Positions 1-6,767 of a DNA stretch of 11,778 nucleotides are shown one piece after another. The number at the start of each line of letters is the position of its first letter. The first letter of the stretch is position 1. A program made the position numbers and the translations under genes. Source of the stretch: Chloroflexota bacterium (lineage in GTDB: Bacteria > Chloroflexota > Anaerolineae > Anaerolineales > DRMV01); NCBI GenBank assembly GCA_013153335.1, contig JAADEP010000030.1, positions 1 through 11,778 of the forward strand. Direction: 5' to 3'. Below the pieces are notes generated by a model that saw nothing but the letters and a program-made list of their open reading frames with translations, ran no database searches and had not been told where the DNA came from.

Positions 1-746
1 TCACCTTCGAAACGCCCCAGGGCATCGAGCGGGTGCACGTGCGCAGCGGGGTCGATGGCCAGGCCATGGTCGTGTTCGTCGGGGACGAGCCTACACCGCC
101 TCCGCTGGAAGTCGACCTGCCCGGCGTGTCCTTGGTCTACGTGGGCCCGGGAAAACCTTACGTGCTCGCGGGCCACTCTTACCTCTTCCAACGGGTCAAA
201 GGGCGTCTGTTCCGCGTTTCGGCCAACGCGTTCTTCCAGGTCAACCTAGGCGTGGCCGAAGCCCTCATCGACCACCTGCTCCAGGCCCTGCCCTGGTCTT
301 CGGAAATGACTTTGTTGGAAGTGTATAGCGGTGGCGGGCTGTTCACCGCGTTCTTGGCCCCGCGCGTGGGCCGGGTGATCGCGGTCGAAGCCGACCCGTG
401 GGCTGTGGCCGACTTTGAGTACAATCTTGCTGAGGCTGACAACGTCGAGCTCTACGAAGACGCGGCCGAGCGGGCGCTGCCGTATTTGCGCGAGCAAGGT
501 GAGCGGGTGGATGTGGCCCTGGTCGATCCCCCGCGTGCGGGTTTGGCGCGTGAGGTTGTGCGGGCGCTCATCGACCTCGCGCCCGAATGGATTGTGTACG
601 TCTCCTGCCATCCCGCGACCATGGCGCGGGATGGACACCAGCTGGTGCGGGGGGGCTATCGGCTGGTCCGCGCGTTGCCGTTTGACATGTTCCCGCAAAC
701 GTATCATATTGAATCGCTAAGCTTGTGGCGCCGAACGAGTCAATAA
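1..746 (+). CDS. TrmA/RumA-type RNA uracil-C5 methyltransferase, 3' part
   Basis: The reading frame is open from the window edge (codons start at base 3), so the N-terminus, including any TRAM domain and iron-sulfur cysteines, lies outside. Enzymes of this family transfer a methyl group from S-adenosylmethionine to C5 of a uridine in 23S rRNA or tRNA. Visible landmarks in order are the FFQVN substrate-side motif (231-245), a SAM-binding loop EVYSGGGLFTAFLA (about 318-359) where the family usually has YCGxGxF, the VDPPRAGL motif (522-545), the SCHPATMARD motif with the catalytic cysteine (codon 606-608; usual form SCNPATLARD), and the general-base glutamate in YHIES (codon 711-713). All catalytic residues expected in this part are present. 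Whether the target is rRNA (RlmC/RlmD type) or tRNA (TrmA) cannot be decided from this fragment. The next gene starts 18 bp after the stop, suggesting co-transcription. Confidence 0.92.
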   Translation, partial: TFETPQGIERVHVRSGVDGQAMVVFVGDEPTPPPLEVDLPGVSLVYVGPGKPYVLAGHSYLFQRVKGRLFRVSANAFFQVNLGVAEALIDHLLQALPWSSEMTLLEVYSGGGLFTAFLAPRVGRVIAVEADPWAVADFEYNLAEADNVELYEDAAERALPYLREQGERVDVALVDPPRAGLAREVVRALIDLAPEWIVYVSCHPATMARDGHQLVRGGYRLVRALPFDMFPQTYHIESLSLWRRTSQ

Positions 747-764
747 GAAAACCGACCAATTACT

Positions 765-3746
765 ATGGAAGTTCGCTATCGCTGTCCAGCGTGTCAAACG
801 TTATATTCGGCAGATGAGGCGGCTGCGGCTGGGTTTCTGTGCCCAACCTGCGGCGTCGTGCTCGAAAGCGTCCAGGTTGCTGAACGCCCTGAAACGCCTC
901 ATCCGGGGCTGCTCCTGACGGGCGAGGGGCGCGAGCTTCGGCTCGAGCGGGCTCTCAACGCCCGTCGCGACCTGTGGTTAGGGCGCGAGACCGCCGAGCC
1001 GAACCGCGCCTGGGCGGTGCGGTGGTTGCGTTCCGATGACGATGCTGAGCGCAGCCGCTGGTGGACCCTTGCGCGCATTGGCCCTGAGATTCCGTATGTC
1101 CTCGCGCCGCATGAAGCCCGCGCATGGACCGAGCGGGTTCTCATCTGGATTTGTCCCTACCGGGCGGATGGCGCGCTGCGCCCTGAGCACGTGCGCGAAA
1201 CCGATTCAGGGGCTGTGAATTGGGAGCGCCTGCGCACGTTCGTCCTTCACATTAGCACCGCGCTGGAAGAAATGCACGCCCGGGGCTGGGTGCACACCGC
1301 GGTCCGGCCTAGCAACCTGTTTGTGCAAACCACGCCCGAGTTAAAGTTTGAGCTTGGGGATTTGCGGCACGCGCGGCCGGAGGGGGCAGCCCAGTTGCGC
1401 GTGGTGCCCGACTGGGCCCCGCCCGAATGGGCCCACGTACTCACACAAGACACGGTTGAAAAACCTGTGCTCGTCCACGTGCATCCACCGGTGGATTGGT
1501 GGGCCCTCGGCTTGACCCTGCTCACCTTGATCGACCGCCATCCCTGGGCTGGACGCGCGGACCTCGCAAGCTTCTTGCCTCATGTACGGCCCGACGCGGT
1601 TCTACGCAACCGAAATCTGCCCGACGCATGGCGCCAGCTTTTGCGCGGCCTGCTAACCCCTGACCCAGATTATCGTTGGGGCAGCCGCCAGGTCAAAGCG
1701 TGGCTCTCGGGGGACCAACACATCCCCATCCTGGACGCACAACCCTTCCAACGCTGGGAATTCGCGGGCAACGTGTATTTCTCCCTGGATGACTTGGCCG
1801 AAGCAGCGATAAATGCTTGGTCTGAGGCCTTAGATTGGTTCTTTGAGCAAGGGAACGTCTATCGGGTGCTTGCCGTTGCGCCGCCCGATGTGCAACGCCG
1901 GGCCAGCGAAGTGCTTTTGGCTTCGGACCGCTCGCCGGATGCCCGCCTCGCGGAGCTCTTGGGTTTGCTCAATCCGAATCTTCCTTTGGCCTACCGAGGA
2001 CGAGTTTTCACCAACCCGAACGCGTTACGTGACTTCGTGGCCTGGCCCGAAAACCAAGCCTTGCTCCAAGCCATGCAGGCCGACCGGATCTTTTCGGCCT
2101 ATTTCCGGGCCCGAGCTGACCAACGCCCCTATGGTCTACCGACCGACGACCCGAATTGGCTGCGCCAGCTCGAAGCTTGGGAACAGACCTCGGGGCCTCC
2201 CGAGCTTTTCCTTAGCTTGATCACCGAGCCTGAGTACAGCATGCTCGCGCCAGTGCAAGCCCTGCTTGATTTCGCGAATGATTTCTTCGTCCAAAAGAAG
2301 GCCTATCGCCGTTTGATCGAAAGACTACGCCAAGACCTGGCCAACCCGCCCCGGCGGGCTCGCGAGTGGCGCAGGCTGATCGAGCGTTATCAACGTTTGC
2401 GCCAGGCTTTGCAAACGGACCAAGAGGCCTTTATCCCCCGGCAGCATGCGGAGCTATGGGCTCGCCGCCTCATCGCCCGTTGGGAACGTCTCCTCGACCA
2501 ATATGTCCCCATCATGCCTAGCACGGAAAAACTCTTTGCCAGGTTAGAAAAACTCATCAAGAAAGCAAAACAAGAGGGCCTGTCACCGGATCTTCTAAAA
2601 GCCTTACGCGAGACCAATCGAAAACTAGATACGGTTTTCGAGAAAGGCGTTCTCCCTCGCTCGCGCCATGAAGCCATTCAACATCAGCTGGCAATCGCGC
2701 ATAGCATCCTTCAGCACGAGAGTCCATGGTCCACGGAAGCACGAAACATTTATAAAAATCTATACATTTTGGCCAACCAATTGCAAAAGCAACTCGAATC
2801 CTCCACCGCATCCGAAGAAATCCAAGCAACCGCGGACCAACTTGCAGCTGAACTTCAACTGTGGCATTCCTTGCCCGAATCGGAGCGAGTCGACCGGGCG
2901 ACGTTGCGGCAACATTGGCAGGCAAAACGAAGCCTCGTTACGCAGGCCCTGACCCAGTACCATATCCCTGTTGTCAGCATAGGGTATCTCAAAGCTTTTC
3001 GCAGGCAGGAAATTCCCGAAGGCCCTGTTGAGCCCAAGCTCTGGGAACGTATTCACAAACGTCACGCCCGAGCGGATAAGCAATGGCGCGAGAAAGCAGC
3101 CTTGTGGTGGCCTTATTGGGTCATCCGCGTTGTGAACCTATGGATCTTGCTCTCATGGGTGATTCTTGCAGTTTGGACGATGGCTTGGGCTTCCATAAGT
3201 CATGTATCGGATCCCGTCTGGTGGTCCGCGGCCTCGGTGACGACTTGGGGGTTGGCCCTTTCGTTGCTTGTACTCATAGACCATCCTAGGAAATACCAAA
3301 AATTTTACTTTGCTCTTATTTATTTCCTGATCTTGATGGTTACTATCCCTGTATATCTTGCGATCTTTGGCCCTCGTCCCCCTCAGACGCCTTCCTGGAC
3401 AGAAACCTACGTGTTTATCGTTCTTGAGAGCTTTCCGGTTATAGTTTGGCTCTTGGTCGCTCCGCCGAGTTCATGGACAGATTACGTGTTCGCCCTCATT
3501 GGAGCGCTGTTCTGTTCACCTTTGGTTGGTATAGCTTTGGTCTGGCTCGCGATAGAGCTGTTGGTCTCGGGGAGCCTTTTGATGCTTTTATATATTCCTC
3601 TGGTGTTGCTAAGCCAACCGGGGTCATGGCTGCGTCTTGTGGCCATGAGCTTGCTCTTTGTTCAAAGTATTTACAGCTTCTACCGTTTTGTTCGTTGCCC
3701 TACGTGTGTAAGTTTTCTTACAACAAATCTCTTCCCAGAAAGCTAG
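765..3746 (+). CDS. Zinc-ribbon pseudokinase with C-terminal multi-pass membrane domain
   Basis: 993 residues, function unknown. Residues 7-29 form a CxxC...CxxC zinc ribbon (C7, C10, C26, C29). Residues about 50-315 resemble a Ser/Thr protein kinase fold: WAVRWL (83-88) sits where VAIK is expected with Arg86 for Lys; HTAVRPSN (177-184) replaces HRDLKPxN with Ala179 for the catalytic Asp; DLR (199-201) replaces DFG; PPE (219-221) replaces APE; DWWALG (244-249) matches DxWSLG; Arg304 fits the late conserved Arg. Two of the core catalytic residues are missing, so I infer a pseudokinase acting as a scaffold or sensor. Residues 332-447 contain two similar units, followed by a charged helical stalk (about 505-730). 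About six or seven hydrophobic helices lie between 782 and 973, so the kinase-like part is probably cytoplasmic. A CxxC (978-981) lies near the C-terminus. The start ATG has no clear Shine-Dalgarno; it is the first start after the upstream stop. GC content falls strongly towards the 3' end. Confidence 0.85.
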   Translation: MEVRYRCPACQTLYSADEAAAAGFLCPTCGVVLESVQVAERPETPHPGLLLTGEGRELRLERALNARRDLWLGRETAEPNRAWAVRWLRSDDDAERSRWWTLARIGPEIPYVLAPHEARAWTERVLIWICPYRADGALRPEHVRETDSGAVNWERLRTFVLHISTALEEMHARGWVHTAVRPSNLFVQTTPELKFELGDLRHARPEGAAQLRVVPDWAPPEWAHVLTQDTVEKPVLVHVHPPVDWWALGLTLLTLIDRHPWAGRADLASFLPHVRPDAVLRNRNLPDAWRQLLRGLLTPDPDYRWGSRQVKAWLSGDQHIPILDAQPFQRWEFAGNVYFSLDDLAEAAINAWSEALDWFFEQGNVYRVLAVAPPDVQRRASEVLLASDRSPDARLAELLGLLNPNLPLAYRGRVFTNPNALRDFVAWPENQALLQAMQADRIFSAYFRARADQRPYGLPTDDPNWLRQLEAWEQTSGPPELFLSLITEPEYSMLAPVQALLDFANDFFVQKKAYRRLIERLRQDLANPPRRAREWRRLIERYQRLRQALQTDQEAFIPRQHAELWARRLIARWERLLDQYVPIMPSTEKLFARLEKLIKKAKQEGLSPDLLKALRETNRKLDTVFEKGVLPRSRHEAIQHQLAIAHSILQHESPWSTEARNIYKNLYILANQLQKQLESSTASEEIQATADQLAAELQLWHSLPESERVDRATLRQHWQAKRSLVTQALTQYHIPVVSIGYLKAFRRQEIPEGPVEPKLWERIHKRHARADKQWREKAALWWPYWVIRVVNLWILLSWVILAVWTMAWASISHVSDPVWWSAASVTTWGLALSLLVLIDHPRKYQKFYFALIYFLILMVTIPVYLAIFGPRPPQTPSWTETYVFIVLESFPVIVWLLVAPPSSWTDYVFALIGALFCSPLVGIALVWLAIELLVSGSLLMLLYIPLVLLSQPGSWLRLVAMSLLFVQSIYSFYRFVRCPTCVSFLTTNLFPES

Positions 3747-3766
3747 GTTAGCTAAGCTTCATCTTC

Positions 3767-3771
3767 AGGAG
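3767..3771 (+). promoter_or_regulatory. Ribosome binding site AGGAG for the TrmH-type gene
   Basis: AGGAG lies 7 nt before the GTG at 3779 and so fixes that GTG as the start. An ATG at 3772 is nearer the motif but is in another frame. Confidence 0.75.
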
Positions 3772-3778
3772 ATGCCAC

Positions 3779-4546
3779 GTGACCCAGCCCGGTGTCGATC
3801 CGCGCACGCTTCCCCAACCGCAACGTCGCGCCTTGTTGCAGTTTTTGGCCCAATTCGTAACCGAACATAAAAAGCAGCGCATGCAAGAGGTGTTACCTTG
3901 GCGTACTCGCTATGTTACCTTGGTGTTGGAGGATATTTATCAGCCCCAAAACGCGAGCGCGACCTTGCGTACCGCTGAGCTGCTTGGCGTGCAGGAAGTA
4001 TACATTCTGGAAAACTGGAACGAATACCGTCTGAATCCTGACGTAACCTTGGGCGCGAATAAATGGTTAGACTTGCACCGCTACCGCGCGGCCGACAGCA
4101 ACAATACCGAACGCGCGATGCACGACCTGCGTCGCCGAGGATATCGCCTGGTCGCGACTTCACCGCATCGGCCAGGGTATTCACCGGAAACCATCCCCCT
4201 TGATCGGCCTTTGGCGTTTTTCTTCGGCAACGAATTGAAGGGCTTGAGCGAGTATGCCCTCGAACACGCGGATCTGTACCTGCGCCTACCTATGTTTGGG
4301 TTCACAGAGAGTTACAACATCTCTGTAAGCGTTGCCCTGACGTTATATCCGGTTATCCGACGTCTGCATCGCAGTTGGTATCCGTGGCGCCTTTCGCCCG
4401 AAGAGCGCGAAGCGATCTTGGTTACGTGGTACCGTCGCGCGATCGGCAAGCACTGGCGTACCATCGAAGCCGCGTTTTGGGCTCAATACACAAGGGAGCA
4501 ACCCCAAGACCCGTCCTCTGCCCTGGATCAAACCAAGAGCCAATAG
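3779..4546 (+). CDS. trmH: TrmH-type (SpoU family) tRNA guanosine-18 2'-O-methyltransferase
   Basis: 255 residues starting at GTG. The family has a SPOUT trefoil-knot fold and transfers methyl from S-adenosylmethionine to the 2'-OH of a tRNA guanosine, classically G18 in the D-loop. All three SPOUT motifs are present: motif 1 NASATLRTAELLGV (58-71) with the Asn58 and catalytic Arg64 pair; motif 2 FFFGNELKGLS (147-157) with Glu152; motif 3 LPMFGFTESYNISVSVAL (170-187) with Ser178 and Asn180. The helical segments before residue 45 and after 205 match TrmH layout rather than the longer RlmB type. Length is slightly above the E. coli protein (229). The gene starts 32 bp after the pseudokinase stop and is probably co-transcribed with it. 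Its end overlaps the end of convergent cdsA by 19 bp. Specificity for G18 is inferred from family resemblance. Confidence 0.93.
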   Translation: MTQPGVDPRTLPQPQRRALLQFLAQFVTEHKKQRMQEVLPWRTRYVTLVLEDIYQPQNASATLRTAELLGVQEVYILENWNEYRLNPDVTLGANKWLDLHRYRAADSNNTERAMHDLRRRGYRLVATSPHRPGYSPETIPLDRPLAFFFGNELKGLSEYALEHADLYLRLPMFGFTESYNISVSVALTLYPVIRRLHRSWYPWRLSPEEREAILVTWYRRAIGKHWRTIEAAFWAQYTREQPQDPSSALDQTKSQ

Positions 4547-5334
4547 GCCAAAACCCCGGCCCAAAGCCACGCGTCAATGCGGTCAAAAATGCCCCCATGG
4601 CCCGGCAGCCAATGCCCCGAGTCCTTCACCCCGACCGACCGCTTGAACAGACTTTCGGCCAGGTCACCGAGGGGCGTAAGCAGCGCCAAAGCCAACGGTA
4701 GGCTCACCCGGGTCCCCCAGCTCACCTGGCCCCACGCGGCGCCCAGCCCCTGCACCAAGGCAGGGAATGCCATACCATAGGCCACCGCGGCCACAACACC
4801 ACCAAGGAAGCCCTCCCATGTCTTTTTGGGACTGAGTCGGGGGCTCAAGCGGTGCCGTCCCCATGCGCGGCCGACGAAATAGGCCATGGAGTCGTTGACC
4901 CACACCGTGCTCAGGGCCCAAAGCCAAGCCCAGGCCCCTGCCTGGGCCCGCAGGCCGATCAGAAAGCCACCGACGACGCCGAAATAGACCGCCGCGAAGA
5001 CCGCGTAGACCAAACCCGAAGCCGCTCCGTCGTGCCCGCGCTCGTAGGCCACCAACGCTACGGGCACCAGGCCCAAAACCGCGAGCCCCAGCCCGGTCAC
5101 TAGGCCTTCGCCTGGGCGCAGGGTTACGCCCCACGCGAACAAAGGCAGCGCGGTCCCGGCCACCACCGCCCATGTGGGTAGCCGTACCGTTCGTGGGGTC
5201 AAATGCTGAAATTCCCACGCAGCCACCAGCAGCGCGAGCGCGACCACGACCGTGAACACAGACACCGGCCCGAACACCAAGCCGATGAGCACGGGTAGCC
5301 CGATGAGCGCGACGACGACCCGCTGCCAAAGCAT
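4528..5334 (-). CDS. cdsA: Phosphatidate cytidylyltransferase CdsA
   Basis: 268 residues. This membrane enzyme makes CDP-diacylglycerol from phosphatidic acid and CTP, the entry point to bacterial phospholipids. The CdsA signature is complete at residues about 228-254: S-x-F-K-R, then V-K-D-S-G, then PGHGGIFDRIDAW, matching the pattern SxxKRx4KDx5LPxHGGxxDRxD. The rest is a run of hydrophobic helices, as expected. The frame is open for 53 further codons upstream, but the ATG at 5334 has an AGGAGG 8 nt before it and begins MLWQRVVVALIGLPVLIGLV, a normal CdsA N-terminus. It is the last gene of a three-gene - strand operon, 28 bp after the peptidase gene. Its TGA (4528-4530) lies inside the 3' end of the convergent trmH gene. 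Confidence 0.97.
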   Translation of the reverse strand: MLWQRVVVALIGLPVLIGLVFGPVSVFTVVVALALLVAAWEFQHLTPRTVRLPTWAVVAGTALPLFAWGVTLRPGEGLVTGLGLAVLGLVPVALVAYERGHDGAASGLVYAVFAAVYFGVVGGFLIGLRAQAGAWAWLWALSTVWVNDSMAYFVGRAWGRHRLSPRLSPKKTWEGFLGGVVAAVAYGMAFPALVQGLGAAWGQVSWGTRVSLPLALALLTPLGDLAESLFKRSVGVKDSGHWLPGHGGIFDRIDAWLWAGVLAYWLLV

Positions 5335-5342
5335 AGGAAGCG

Positions 5343-5348
5343 CCTCCT
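5343..5348 (-). promoter_or_regulatory. Ribosome binding site AGGAGG for cdsA
   Basis: A full AGGAGG on the - strand, 8 nt before the ATG at 5334. It decides against the longer open frame, which would start at 5493 inside the peptidase gene. Confidence 0.85.
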
Positions 5349-5362
5349 GCGACCTCGGGCGC

Positions 5363-6094
5363 TTAGCCGCCCTTCCCCAAGAGCAAAAGCCAAGCCCCGA
5401 GCAACAAAAACGGCCCATAGGGAATGGGGTGTTCGCCGATCCAGCGACGATGCCGCACCGCGTGATACAACACCAAACCCAGGGCATAAACACCCGCGAG
5501 CATCGCGCCGAGGAACAACCCCGCGATCACGCCCGGCCACCCCAAGACGACGCCCACAAGCGCGGCCAACCATACATCGCCGAAGCCCAAGCCCGGTTCA
5601 TCGCCCAAGCCGCGCCAGCGGACGAACCCCATCCCCAAGATATAAAGCAGCAACATGAGGACCGCGCCGCCGACCAAGCCCCACGCGGTGCGCGCCCATC
5701 CGTGCATCCCCACGCCAATGACGCCACAAAGCAGCAACGAGACGGCCACGAGGGGTATGTAGACCAATCGAGCGTCCCAATCGATGACCGCGTGCAGCAT
5801 AAAACAAGCGGTGACCGGCCACAGCGCGAGCACCGGCCAACGCCCTATCCAGGGGAGTAAAGCGCTCACCCCGGCCAACAACCCGGCCAAGACCCACGGG
5901 CGCCGGGGTCGATGGCCGCAAACCGGGCACGCGCGCCAGCGTGCGGTCCAGCCTACGCGCGCGCCGCACGCTTCGCAGCGAGCGACCGCGCGCACGTCCC
6001 CCTGGACAATGGCCATGGCGATGAGATCCCATAGCAGGCCCACGCCAGCGCCCAAAAGTGCGAGCTTAAGACCAAGCGATAACGACGCATCCAT
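5363..6094 (-). CDS. A24-family prepilin peptidase (PilD/GspO-like)
   Basis: 243 residues, an integral membrane aspartic peptidase that in this family cleaves the leader of type IV pilin-like precursors. The two catalytic aspartates are in context: Asp105 in VIDWDARLVYIP (usual IDxxxxxIP) and Asp173 in LGFGDVWLAALVG (usual GxGDxKLxAxxG). The C-terminal IPYGPFLLLGA (224-234) matches the family's IPFGPFLxxG. An N-terminal pair of CxxC motifs (C40, C43, C56, C59) corresponds to the zinc-binding cysteines of bifunctional prepilin peptidases, but only 12 residues lie between the pairs, against 21 in PilD, and the usual SFxNVVxYRxP segment before them is not recognisable. Methyltransferase activity is therefore doubtful. 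The start ATG follows the stop of the SH3 gene by 3 bp, so translation is probably coupled. No pilin gene is in the window. Confidence 0.88.
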   Translation of the reverse strand: MDASLSLGLKLALLGAGVGLLWDLIAMAIVQGDVRAVARCEACGARVGWTARWRACPVCGHRPRRPWVLAGLLAGVSALLPWIGRWPVLALWPVTACFMLHAVIDWDARLVYIPLVAVSLLLCGVIGVGMHGWARTAWGLVGGAVLMLLLYILGMGFVRWRGLGDEPGLGFGDVWLAALVGVVLGWPGVIAGLFLGAMLAGVYALGLVLYHAVRHRRWIGEHPIPYGPFLLLGAWLLLLGKGG

Positions 6095-6097
6095 GGG

Positions 6098-6703
6098 TTA
6101 TCGATCCTGCAGGAAGGAGATCACCATCCCCAAACCGCCCAGCACAAAGAGGCTGAGGATCACCATCGCCATCGGGAAACGGTCGCTCAGCGGCCGCGGG
6201 GGTGGCGGATAGGTGGGGATGACCAATGACGGGGGCGGCGTGAACGTCGGCAAGGGCGTTTGCGTTACACCCAAATCGTATTGGGCCGCCAAGGTCGGGT
6301 CCGTCGTCGGGACGAACTCAGGCGTTGGCGTCGGCGGCGGGGTGACCAGGGGCGGCAGGCCGTTTTCGATACGGACCAGGGGGGCGAACACCCAGCCCGT
6401 GCCGTTTGGACCGCCAGGGTATTCAATCTGAACCCAGTTCTGCGTTCGCGCCAACGCGCGGGCGCGTTGGCCTACGACCAGCACGCCGATCGAGTCATAA
6501 TCCACACTCGGCCCGGCTCGGACATTGATCTGGGGCTCCTCGTTCCCGGTCACGATGATATAGGGACCGTCGAACGTGGGCGAAGCCAAAGGATTGGGGT
6601 CCTGTGCGTAACCGGCCCCAGCCGCGTAGAGGAACATCATCAGCGCGAGGCCAAGCCCGAGCCCAGCCCAACGTCGCTTTCCCCTTATTGCCCGAAGTCG
6701 CAT
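6098..6703 (-). CDS. Secreted, C-terminally anchored SH3-like domain protein
   Basis: 201 residues, exact role unknown. A signal peptide occupies residues 1-33: basic RLRAIRGKRR, a hydrophobic core, and a signal peptidase site GYA|QD. Residues about 48-111 form a bacterial SH3 domain: INVRAGPSVDYDSIGVL (59-75) and a later NWVQIEYPG...GTGWVFAPLV block. These domains commonly bind cell-wall material. A Pro/Thr-rich extended spacer (117-172, with TPPPTPTP) leads to one hydrophobic helix (177-197) and a short charged tail, giving an extracytoplasmic domain tethered to the membrane. I chose the ATG at 6703 because GGAGG lies 7 nt upstream and the -10 box at 6730-6735 would start transcription near 6723. 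The ATG at 6721 would then have almost no leader. It is the first gene of the operon with the peptidase and cdsA. Confidence 0.9.
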   Translation of the reverse strand: MRLRAIRGKRRWAGLGLGLALMMFLYAAGAGYAQDPNPLASPTFDGPYIIVTGNEEPQINVRAGPSVDYDSIGVLVVGQRARALARTQNWVQIEYPGGPNGTGWVFAPLVRIENGLPPLVTPPPTPTPEFVPTTDPTLAAQYDLGVTQTPLPTFTPPPSLVIPTYPPPPRPLSDRFPMAMVILSLFVLGGLGMVISFLQDR

Positions 6704-6710
6704 ACCCCAT

Positions 6711-6715
6711 CCTCC
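6711..6715 (-). promoter_or_regulatory. Ribosome binding site GGAGG for the SH3 protein
   Basis: GGAGG on the - strand, 7 nt before the ATG at 6703. It falls inside the alternative six-codon extension from 6721, arguing that the extension is untranslated leader. Confidence 0.75.
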
Positions 6716-6717
6716 AA

Positions 6718-6748
6718 CCATGCCCGGCCATTATACCGTGAGGCATGG
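6718..6748. repeat. Inverted repeat CCATGCC-N17-GGCATGG around the -10 box
   Basis: Perfect 7-bp arms at 6718-6724 and 6742-6748. One arm covers the predicted transcription start, the other lies in the promoter spacer, with the -10 box between them. The position would suit an operator for a dimeric repressor. It could equally be a weak hairpin ending the lipoprotein transcript, or chance. Confidence 0.4.
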
Positions 6749-6759
6749 GCCAGGGTCGA
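6730..6759 (-). promoter_or_regulatory. Sigma70-type promoter of the SH3-peptidase-cdsA operon
   Basis: On the - strand a perfect TATAAT -10 box (6730-6735) follows a weak -35, TCGACC (6754-6759, 4 of 6 matches to TTGACA), with an 18-bp spacer. The predicted start near 6723 leaves a leader of about 20 nt containing the GGAGG. The arms of a 7-bp inverted repeat flank the -10 box. This is a prediction by eye. Confidence 0.55.
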
Positions 6760-6767
6760 ATGGTTCA

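Noticed and set aside
3741..3753. Hairpin AGCTA-GGT-TAGCT at the pseudokinase stop codon
   Set aside because: Only five base pairs, no U-tract, and the next gene starts 32 bp after the stop with a good ribosome site. Most likely chance.
4547..4562. GGCC-N8-GGCC inverted repeat near the trmH/cdsA junction as a terminator
   Set aside because: Four-base arms inside cdsA coding sequence with no U-tract. Too weak to support.
5252..5860. A 202-codon open frame on the + strand across cdsA and the peptidase gene
   Set aside because: It is antisense to two well-supported genes, has a low-complexity Gln/His/Arg/Pro composition and no ribosome site. GC-rich coding DNA commonly produces such shadows.
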